Shown here: positions 34,689 through 44,306 of the stretch, piece by piece
How the letters are laid out: each line of letters begins with the position of its first letter
Numbering within the stretch: position 1 is the stretch's first letter
Assembly (NCBI GenBank): GCA_026122225.1
Contig: JANEZZ010000463.1
Location: forward strand, 1,234,127 to 1,298,126
Length of the DNA: 64,000 nt
Direction: 5' to 3'
Source of the DNA: Heloderma charlesbogerti
Taxonomy: Eukaryota; Chordata; Lepidosauria; Squamata; Helodermatidae
Made by a program: the position numbers and the translations under genes
Notes under the pieces: generated by a model
Seen by the model: the letters and a program-made list of their open reading frames with translations, nothing else
Database searches by the model: none
What the model was told of the DNA's origin: nothing

Positions 34689-35023
34689 GGTAAAAAGGTA
34701 AAGGTGTCTCCAACCAGTCGTGTCCGACTCTAGGGTGCGGTGCTCATCCCCGTTTCTAAGCCGAAGAGCCAGCGCTGTCCGAAGACGCTTCCGTGGTCAT
34801 GTGGCCGGCATGACTGAACACCGAGGTGCACGGAACGCTGTTACCTTTCCCGCCGAGGCGGTACCTATTTATCTACTTGCAGTTTCTTGCTTTCGAACTG
34901 CTAGGTTGGCAGGAGCTGGGACTGAAGACGGGAGCTCACTCCGTCATGCAGCACTCGGGTCTCGAACTGCTGACCTGCTGACCTTCCAGTCTGCAGTTCA
35001 GTGTCTTAACCACTAAGCCACGC
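34689..35023 (-). mobile_element. Sauria SINE
   Basis: The minus strand reads GCGTGGCTTAGTGGTTAAGA (tRNA-like head), CAGCAGTTCGAGACCCGAGT (B box), then TAAATAGGTACCGCCTCGGC and the 3' end AGAGTCGGACACGACTGGTT, ending in GGTAAAAAGG repeats. The 3' end shares GTCGGACACGACTG with BovB (compare 12070-12083), as known for Sauria SINEs, which use BovB enzymes. It is the clearest squamate marker in the window and nearly undamaged. Confidence 0.92.
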
Positions 35024-35182
35024 TCAAATATTGATGACCTCAGGGGCAAGGATGGGGGAGGCTTCACTGTAACCAGGGTAATGCAAGGATGTTGCATTAT
35101 AAACACTGCAGACACACCCAAATTGGCTTCCATAAGGAAGCTGTTTTAAATGTCCCTTTGAGGCATTATCTCTGTGTTTGTG

Positions 35183-35232
35183 TCAGCCTTCCCCTCCAGA
35201 TGTTTTGAGACGAAGCAGGTTGGGAAAGGCTG
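35183..35232. mobile_element. Palindromic MITE, internally deleted copy
   Basis: Only the two ends are left: CAGCCTTCCCCTCCAGATG and GGTTGGGAAAGGCTG within 50 bp. Confidence 0.5.
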
Positions 35233-35404
35233 GTTGTATCAGGAAGAAAGATGTTTTCTCCATCCCATCCCAACCTTTTAAAAACTTCTAGGTTTGGTGT
35301 TACTGTGATGAATGCCCCCTATCAGTGCAGTGATAAGTTGCACAGATATCACTTGGCCATGTGAAAACAGCTGCACTGGAAAACCATTTGAAGTCGCCTC
35401 TAGG

Positions 35405-35505
35405 TCGGCCTTCCCCAACCTGGTGCCTTGCAGATGTGTTGGACTACAACTCCCATAATCCCTGACCACTAGCCATACTAGCTGGGGCTACTGGGAGTTG
35501 AAGTC
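35405..35505. mobile_element. Palindromic hAT-like MITE, right-truncated
   Basis: CGGCCTTCCCCAACCTGGTG starts the copy. ACTACAACTCCCATAATCC and GGGAGTTGAAGTC form the inner pair. The right terminal ~30 bp is missing. Confidence 0.65.
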
Positions 35506-35509
35506 TGCT

Positions 35510-36489
35510 ACTTTCTCTTCAAATAGTGCCCCCCTTCTTCCAGCAGTGATTTTTGCATAATGCATTCTACTATTCCACGGATTCAAAATGGCGAAGGCCA
35601 CTGTAGTATAGAAGCAGACCTTTCCTTCCATTGCTGTGAAGGGATGCACCTGTCCATTCTTCCCAAGTTTAAAAGCCATGGTGCAAATGAAATGCATTAT
35701 GTATTTATCCTCACCATAAGGTGAGGATCACTGGATCTGCAATAACCACCTGGGTCACACATCTCAGAACAGATTTTCCACAGGTTGTGGCTATCATCCA
35801 AAAATCCATCTCATTTCATTTGATTTCTTATTAGACAAGGATACCATGGTTTACACAGATTGCAGTACGCCTTTCCTAACCACGTAAGTGTGTGTGTGTG
35901 CCAATAATTATGAGGCTATAACTTTCAAGCACAAATATCTCATGCTTGTACATGCTGAGAAATTGGACGATTATATTACAGCACAGCTGAAAGCTGCACT
36001 TCTAGGCTTGGCAAAGAAACAGATGCATCCCTGATTAATTCTCTTACAAGAGCAAAAAGCATCATTTATGTTCTTATCTGCTCTCCCCTGAGCCTGAAGA
36101 ATAGAAAAAGATGAGAAAATACATATTTTTTGCACAGTCCCAGACGCCTTGGAGCTCTTATGCCCCAACTCTTAACATGCCCTGATCCAACAATTGTTTA
36201 TTGTTTTGGAAGCTTCTAAGGACGCTCTCCTCCAGATACCTTCACAAGGACTTCCCCATTTAGATCCAATCTGCATGCCAAATGAGATGTACATGCTGAT
36301 TATGTAGCTTCACTGAAATGAATGGGGAAGCTGGCAAATGCAGAAGCTTTCTGTGTTTGCATCGGAGTGCACATGGAACTCTGGACGAGGTTGTTACGTG
36401 AACGTTCCCATTGAAATCAACCCAACTTACTGATACTCAACTGCAGTATTACGTTTGTGCTCATGGATCTTTCCATTGCTGTTGCTGTT
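35510..36489. other. No gene recognised
   Basis: AT-rich complex sequence with a short (GT) run at 35890-35900. Minus frames at 35697-35488 and 36168-35971 lack domains. Confidence 0.35.
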
Positions 36490-36705
36490 GTTGTTTTATT
36501 ACATTTGCTTTCTGCACTTTCTCATAAAGCAGCATACACAGAGCTTATTGTCACAACAACCCTGTGAGGTACAGTAGGCCAAGAGATTGTGAATGGCCCA
36601 GATTTACTCAGTATGCTTCTTTGGCTGACTGGGGAACCAAACCCTAGTCTTTCTAATCCAAATCCAACAGCCTCTCAGTGAAAGCTAGTTTGGTATAATG
36701 AGGTG
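36490..36705 (-). mobile_element. tRNA-derived SINE with L2-like tail, diverged
   Basis: Plus-strand text CACAACAACCCTGTGAGGTA and the terminal AGCTAGTTTGGTATAATGAG are the inverted body and head of the family at 16800-17036. Many substitutions mark an old copy. Confidence 0.65.
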
Positions 36706-36794
36706 AAGTAGCTGTATGTAAAGTCACAAGAAGTTTGCATACTATTTATTACACACAAACATGTTCTGTCTAGGAAATTTGTCATGTTTTATGG

Positions 36795-37632
36795 CAGGAT
36801 TTGGGGAACATGTAGCCCTTCAGATGTTGCTGGACTCATTAACCCCAGCCAGCCTAGCCAATGGTCATGTGTAATGGGAACTGTAGTCCAACTAGAGATG
36901 GGTGGGCATGCCCCTGTCAAGGTTCCCCAGCTGCCCGCCCAGCCCCTGCCCCCACTTGCGTGCACCTGGACTCGCGCTCGAGTTCCCCACCACTCGCCAA
37001 GCCACCTGCATTCACCTGAGCGGCCTTGTTGAGCTCTGCAATCACCGTTTTTTTAAAATGACATTGGCTTGCCTGTAATCTTGCACATATGGGCCATTCA
37101 CTGCCCCATTTTGCATATATCCAAACATGCCATTTTCGCAAATGAGGATATTAGCCTGTAGTCTTGCCTAGATGGGCGATTCACAGCCCTATTTTGCATA
37201 CGTACGAATATGTGCATTTTTGCAAATGCACATATCCGCAAATATGTATATTTGCAAAAATGCACGCATTCCTGTTTGTGCAAAATAGGGCCAGGAATAG
37301 CTCATATACACAAGGCCACAGGCAAGCAAACACCTATAATCTTGCATATATGGGTGATTCATAGCCCCATTTTGCATATATGCAAATACGCACATTTTCA
37401 CGATCCGCCATTTTTTTTTTCAAAAAACGATGATCGTGGAGCTCGACGAGGCAGCCCAGATGAGTGTGGGTGGCTTGGCAAGTGCAAACAGGGGGCACGT
37501 GGGGGTAGGGGTTTGGTGAGCCTGGCTCAGGGGCATGGGTGGGGGCTTCCACCAGATTCCCAGATGGAATTGGGTGTCTGCACCATTCCTAAATCCAGCA
37601 ACATCTGGAGGACTGCAAGCTCCCCAGCTCTG
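36795..37632. mobile_element. Palindromic hAT-like MITE split by a later insertion
   Basis: The left half (36795-36892) runs from CAGGATTTGGGGAACATGTA to GTAGTCCAAC. The right half (37592-37632) resumes at AATCCAGCAACATCTGGAGG and ends CTCCCCAGCTCTG. The two halves together form the usual ~140-bp palindrome. Outer flanks TTTTATGG and TTTTTAGG match at six of eight bases. The insert is the next entry. Confidence 0.7.
36893..37591. mobile_element. 699-bp element with inverted arms and repetitive core (hAT-like ends)
   Basis: It starts TAGAGATGGGTGGG, ends GCACCATTCCTA, and is flanked by AGTCCAAC (36885-36892) and AATCCAGC (37592-37599), a six-of-eight duplication. GC-rich arms of about 130-150 bp are inverted copies: CGCCAAGCCACC on the left, GGTGGCTTGGCA on the right, and GAGCTCTGCAATCACCGTTT against AAACGATGATCGTGGAGCTC. 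The core (37060-37400) is a degenerate tandem array built on TTGCATATATGCAAAT-like units and blocks such as CATTTTGCATA. No transposase frame is seen. Confidence 0.7.
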
Positions 37633-38210
37633 TTTTTAGGGTTTATGTGTCGGCAATCTGATTCATGTTACAGTGAGACATATGAAAAATCAAAGCACTC
37701 CTGAGGCCAGTTCAACAGCTAAAGGTGTATTAAGGATAAGTTTCAAGTCAGTGGACCATGCAAATATATCAACATGGACTAACATTTACAAAGATCCTCA
37801 TCTCAGCCCACAATTCTAGACTGGCTGGAAAGTCTTCAGTGCTTATGGTCTGATAACTCCAAGGAATGATTGCAAGATGTTGGATTAAGAACTGAACTAC
37901 ACATTCAGAAACATCATGAGGTGCAATCTTCTCTGAATTCTATGACTTCAGAGATCTGCAAGTAGGGGATTCTCTGCCCAAAGAAAGCTAACCTATTGTC
38001 TTATCCATCTCCTTGATATCCCAGTTTCTGTGTGTAGGGAGTTTCCTGTGTGTGAAATAGTATTCAAATACACAATTCCCCCATCGGTATTCTGAAGTGA
38101 TACTTTCCAGGAAGGACTAAGCTATGTGATAATTCGGAGCTCAGGTCCTAAGCTGCAATCCAGAGGGGTGTGCATTCATTACCATTATGGTCTCTCCCCC
38201 TGCTAACTTA

Positions 38211-38302
38211 GGCTGCAATCCTATACACATTTACCTGGGAGTATGTCTCACTGAATTCAATGGGACTGACCTCTGAGTAGACATGTATAGGAATGCACTG
38301 TG
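38211..38302. mobile_element. Short palindromic MITE (GCAATCCTATACAC type)
   Basis: The left end TAGGCTGCAATCCTATACAC pairs with ACATGTATAGGAATGCACTG at the right, around the centre CTGAATTCAATGGGA. Related degraded copies are at 10243-10310, 54283-54362 and 54940-55020. It lies just beyond the SLC15A2 stop codon, so it may be near or in the 3' UTR. Confidence 0.6.
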
Positions 38303-38572
38303 AACGTACATTTTTAAAAGAACAATTTGAAATATTCGATGGGGCCAAAAGAAATGGGCAGGTTTAAAACTACATTGCAGTTATTTTTAATACTGAAGTT
38401 CCCAGGAGTTTGTATGTTCATTCAGCTGACTTTGGGGGGAAAGATGTTATTTTGCTCTTTCTGCAGAATATAACATGTTCTGTGAGATACAAGCATGAAG
38501 AACAAATCCATTTTCTCACCATCTTGTTAAAACAAATAGGCCACAAAACTTGGTCCAGTGTCCATATCTATC

Positions 38573-38752
38573 TTACAGCTCTGTTTTCTTGGTAATAATA
38601 AGGTCAATCATGTCGTTAGTGCTCAGTGTCTGTTCTTTGTTCTCTTTGGCAAAGAGTTCTTCTGTGTCCACACTAGTGTAGAAATAGCCCATGATGGAGA
38701 AAATGACACACACAATAAGGAGGAGTGCAGCAAACAGGACGAACTCGGCCCA
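38573..38752 (-). CDS. SLC15A2: SLC15A2 terminal coding exon (TM12 and C-terminal tail)
   Basis: A CTTCAG acceptor precedes TGG GCC GAG TTC (WAEF). The exon encodes 59 residues and a TAA at 38575-38573. [20 protein letters not shown] forms TM12. After the membrane exit at MGYFYT the cytoplasmic tail is acidic, then basic, ending KKTEL. The last residues T-E-L fit a class I PDZ ligand, the same kind of ending as mammalian PEPT2. A possible ATTAAA signal (38391-38386) lies about 180 bp downstream, but I have no proof it is used. Confidence 0.93.
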   Translation of the reverse strand, partial: WAEFVLFAALLLIVCVIFSIMGYFYTSVDTEELFAKENKEQTLSTNDMIDLIITKKTEL

Positions 38753-41700
38753 CTGAAGAAAGAAAATATTTTTTTAAATCTAGTTTTATTTACTTATAAC
38801 ACTTATACCCTGCTCTTCTTCCCATAGTGCCATGCTCAGTGCAAAAATATTTGACTTCTGGCATACTGCAAGTGGAAGCTGTACAAGCGTGGAAGTTGCA
38901 AATCACCTGGGAGACACATTCTGGGTCCATTTTGGAAAGGGTCCCATGCACTCCATCTGGGTTGTGTGACAGAGTATTTTCTGGGCGATTTGCAAACATC
39001 CATGCCTGTGAAATATGCAGCTAGTGGCTGGAAGTGGCCAGTTACACATGGTGAAAAAAGAGGACAAAAGAAGACACAGGGTTGTGCAAAAATTGCATGT
39101 GCTAATTTATATGTATAGATGCAAATTTAGAAATAATTACTATCAGTTAAATAGAAATAGGATACATCTCACCATAGTGGGAAAAACTGTGACAAGATAA
39201 CCTGTGTGTCTGCTCAGTCTGCTGTCCAGCTTGACAGGCTACTTCAGGGTCCCTCCTTTCCCTTATTCTAGCTTCTTCTAGTTCTTTATCTTTAAACTGC
39301 ACTTGAATGGACAGTCTTCCAAGTAGAGGATGCCTTCAAAGAGAGGACTGTCCTCTGTAAAGTAGGACACCTGGTCACGCTACCTGATACTAAACTCTAC
39401 ACCAAGGAGGTACTCAGAGTGACTTACATATGGCTCCCAGGCAGTGCCCCCCCCCCGCAAGCAGTTTACAAGGCTTCAGCATCAGAACGGCATAATCTGT
39501 CTTCAGACAATTCTCTGGACCCACTAGATGTCTTGGCATCATGGTCTCACCAAAATTGCACAAATTTTCCCCACGGACTAAAGTGTGGGTGATTTAAAAT
39601 TTGCACATTTTGAGAAAGTTGTGCATTTTCAAGTACACATTTTGTGAAAGCGAACACAAGTTGGCTTGGGGAGCATCAAGCAATTCTTGTGACACAGAGC
39701 TCCATGTGCCAAAGAATCCAGATGAACAGTTAAGGGAGCAATCCTATCCAGATAGACGGCTGCCTCTGAACTCAGAGGCGACCGCCTATCCAAAGCAAGG
39801 CAGGAGAATTGCAGAGGGAATCGTTCCCTCCACACTCCTCCTGCCCTGCTTTTTCTGCTAGACAGCTGATTGCGGCTGTCTAGCTGTAGGAGCATGGAGC
39901 AGTGGTGGGGGGAGGCTGCTGTACGACACATTCTTGTACGTATCCCAGTAGTAATGGATGTGTCGTACAGGCAGCTATGCTCTCCCTGCCCTGGAACATC
40001 TCCAGCCACGCCCCTTTCTGGCTGCTCCGCACTCCTCTTGCGAGCGCAGAGGACGGGGCTGTTCCGTGCTGCCTCCGAGGCAGCGTGGAAGTGGGTCAAG
40101 GTCAGTTCACCAGGAACCGACCTTGGAGCGCGGGCTAACAGCTTATCCTATGGCCATCTAACCGCTGTCTAGCGGCCATAGGATTGCTCCCGCCAATGCA
40201 AAAATAAAAATCATTTTGTGATGGTGGATGCTTTACAACCTCAAAATTATTGACTCCATTCAATGGGAAAACAGGTTCATGTATGTGCAGCAGTGGTAGA
40301 TTTCTTCCATGTGGTAGCAAGCGCATAAGTGCCTGAAATTGCACCAAGGAAATGCTGGGCTAACTGCAATTACATATGTACATGAGGACATGAGTTCAGC
40401 AGTTCTCATAACCACAGGAAAATTTGGCTAGAGAGGGGGGAGAGGAGGGAGAGGAGAGTGAAGATCACACAGAAACATCTGCAAGTCACATCTACCTACG
40501 CACAAAGGCACTCTTGGTTCACATGGGACTTCCTCTGTGCAATGAAGAGCACCCACAGGCTAGAGAATGAGTGCACATAAGCTTGATACTGTCATGTAGA
40601 AGTAATTCTATGGCACTGCCACACATATAAACTGGCCCTTAGAGTCAGATGCATCCAGTTCAATTAGTTCTCCTATTCTTTTCAGCATCCTTTCGGTGAA
40701 CATTTTTTGGCAATACACATCTATTGTTATTGGTACAGACTGTAACAACGCATGTGCTCAGCTAAATGCCCTGGCATTAATGGTGTTTTTTTAGCTATTA
40801 ATTTGTGAGGGAGGACACAAAATTGGAAGGTGCACTAATTGCATTCTATTCTGTTTGTTGCATCAGCTTTACTGCTTAATTAGTTAATTGCTCATTTGCT
40901 CAGTGGCCTCTCTCTCTATTATGCAGATTAATCAGTTACTTTTGAGGCGTGTTTCTTCTTTTGTCTACAAGTTACTTACAAAGTTACTTCTGCATTCATT
41001 GCTACTGGGATACCTACAAGAACCATCAATAGTTGAGTATCCTAATTATACTTTAAACTGTAGGTAATCATCTAGGTTTTAAGTCTCTCTCTCTGGCAAT
41101 ATTAATTTAGCTGCTAATGTACTTGAAAGGGCTCAGTTTCTACTGTGTGTGCCTTCTATTTGGAGTCCATGTTCTGGAATATAGGTCTGTCCCTCAAATT
41201 AAGAAATATCTAGCACTAGTAGCTCCAGCTCTGCTCTCAGGAATTCAATGGCCCAGCTTCGTAACCATCTAATAGGAAGTAAGACTATGACCACAAGAGT
41301 GCTGGTTCTGGGTTCATGCAAACCATAGTGTGGAACAGGGGTGATCAACCTTTGTAGCCAAGAACCTAATCCCATACCCACTACCTGGGAGTAAGCCCCA
41401 TTGAACTCAATGAACCTTACCTATTGATTATTGTTAGATTTATATCCTGCCTTTTTTCCTCTAGCAAGGGACCCAGAGCAGCTTACATGGTTCTCCTCCT
41501 CTCCATTTTATTCTCACAGCAACCCTGTGAGGTAGGTTAGGCTGAGACCCAGTGGCTGGCCCAAAGTCAGCCAGCGAGTTCCATGACTGAGTGGAGACTA
41601 AAACCCGGGTCTCCCGAGTCCCAGGTCAACACTCTAACCATTACATCATGTTGGCTCTCCTTCAGAGTAGACTAGATTAGGACTGCACTATTAATCTAGC

Positions 41701-44274
41701 TAGGGGAATTTGGACAAGTGAAACTTTCCCATCTCCTGCAGTACTATTTAATGACAAGGAAGACTGCTGAAATTTCCTCTAAATCAACCCATAAACTTTC
41801 CCATCTCCTGCAGCACTATCATACAAGGAGCACTGCTGAAATTCCCTCTAAATCAACCCATGAGGTGTAGAAAGAAGCTCCAGGTTTGATAAAGCAGAGC
41901 TAGGCAAATAGCTGAGAAATCTGAGAAAGGAAACAACATGTGCTGACCTAAGAGTCTAAGCAGGAAGCAACATATGGGTGAAATTAATTGCTCAAAGGAG
42001 CAGGAAGAAAACCATGTGGCGTAGCAGGGTGATAGTGGTACATGGACTAGACAGGTCTGGGTTCAGATCCTTGTTCAGCCATGATGCCCTAACTGGGTTG
42101 CTGCTTGCCTAGAAAACATGGGTTCTTTTATTTTCTCTACTCTTCATGATATAGCCAACTTCCTCAGGAAGAAGGACTACAATAATGAGCTGGAGACCTG
42201 TGGCACTGGATAAGCCTGTGGTTGATTTCTTTGGTGGTTAAATTCAGATCTGATGTCACCTTTCCATCATCTATCAGAGCAACATCCTTGCCTGGGATCC
42301 ACATTGAAAGTGGAATGGCTTGTGCTTCCTCTTCTCAATGGGAATGAGCTGAACTAAGTGAATTGTCTGACCAAAGCGAACCAAATCATAGCCCTCTAGG
42401 GCCAAACCTTGACACAGACACAATGTAAAGTGATTTGGGGGTCGATTTAGCCCAGCCTTCCCCAACGTGGTACCTTTCAGGTCCTTTGGACTTCAACTCC
42501 CAGCATTCTTGACCATTGGCCGTGCTGGCTGGGGCTGATGGGAGTTAAAGTCTCAAACGTTTGAAGGGCACCAGATTGGAGAAGGCTGATTTAGCCACTA
42601 ACCTTTCCCAGATATGCACAACTGGCTTTATTTTTTATCCTGCAAAGGCATCGCTCAGGGGCTATGCACCTCTGCCAAATAGAGGTCTCTGGAGCGTCAG
42701 GCCCTGTGATGCAGAGAAGAAGGGCTGGTCCTGGAAGATCAGGGTGGCCAGCCTAGTGGCATCTGGTGATGCAACTGAAGGGTCAGGAGTAGGGATGGAC
42801 AGATCAGTCTGGTCCATGTCAGTTTTGTATGTGTTCATACATAACATAAGTGAGCTCCATCCTGTTTTGTGTGAATAAGTTTGGCCCAAATGAAATTTTC
42901 CAGCATCCTTAGGCAGGGGACACAGCCTGGCTCTGCCTGGGGTTTCAAGGGTGGTACTTAATGAACATGGCGTATAGCTAAAAGCAAAAGCTCTAATCAA
43001 GCCAAAGCATAGTTCTGGCCCCATCACCCTGAGATTTTATTCCTTTGCACTGGAGACCCTGAGAAGGCAGTTAAAATCCCTGCAATTTCAGTTCAGACCC
43101 TGAGACCTGGCCATCCTGCTGTCATATCATAAACAGCCCAAGAACTAGGGGTCACTTCTGGCAAAGATACTGTTCCTAGAGCTCTCTCTCTCTCTAACCT
43201 TCCCCAACCAGGGGCCCTCCAGATGTATCAGACTACAACTCCCATAATCCCACAGCCAGCATGAGCAATGGCCATGCTGACTGGAGATGGTGAGAGTTGT
43301 AGTATAATGCATCTGCAGGGCACCTGATTGGGGGAGGCTGCTCTACAAAAATTGACACCAAATGTACTGAAAGAAGGGATGGGTGAACAAGGGAAGTTTG
43401 AGCAGGCCAAGATTCTCCGAACGTCAGCTTGCTGCTAGTCTCTCTTTGATTTGCACTCATGTTTGTGAACACTGTTCTTTTGCATGAACAGGAAAATTGC
43501 ACAAAACAGCTACCTAATGTGAAAGTTGCGCAAAAAATCCAGAATTTGTGTGCATTACCAAACTTGCACAAATTTTCCCCACAGACTCAAGTGTCAGTGA
43601 TTAAAAATTTGCACATTTTGAGAAAGTTGTGCATTTTGAAAAAGTTGTGCGTTTTTCAAGTACACATTTTGTGAAAGCAAACACAAGGTTGGGAATTTGT
43701 GAACCTTTTCAGAGAAAATGCATTCACTTTCGTGTTTGGAATTGTGAACAGGGCATTTCTGGGTGAATTGCGAACCAAAGCAAAATTCTCATTCATCCCT
43801 AACTGAAAGCAGAGCAGACTCTCCTGCAAGCATTCCCAACAATTCCAGTATTAGCACTGTGGATGATATATTCCATCTCATACCTGTTCCATAGGTGCAG
43901 CCTGGGCAACAATGAGCACAATCACATTTCCAAAGGCCACAGTTAATAGCCAGCCTGCTTGCAGCACTGACTTCATGCTGACAGGAGCCTGAAACAAAGG
44001 AAAGGACCTGATAAGCACAACCGGTTGAGAAATTTCCTCAACATCCCCACTGAATACCACAGTGAGACGGAGACTGACCACTGTCCTACTTCATGGCTAC
44101 TCATCTCAACATTTAATCATTTGCACAGCCAAATAGGTGAATGGACTTTGTTGAAAAACATTGCATTGTTCCAAGGTACCACAACAGTATCTGGAAGTTG
44201 TAGCTGAGGTGACTGACACTTAACAGCTCATCCACTTCTGAGCATCACAGTCTGATGTTGCAGACATCAAGCGA

Positions 44275-44306
<32 letters not shown>

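Noticed and set aside
37060..37400. CRISPR-like array
   Set aside because: Units are degenerate, lack unique spacers of constant length, and lie in a vertebrate transposon.
39629..40172. Several overlapping frames of up to 156 codons in the GC-rich block
   Set aside because: GC-rich, CpG-rich DNA has few stops by chance; frames exist on both strands and lie within a MITE with inverted ends.
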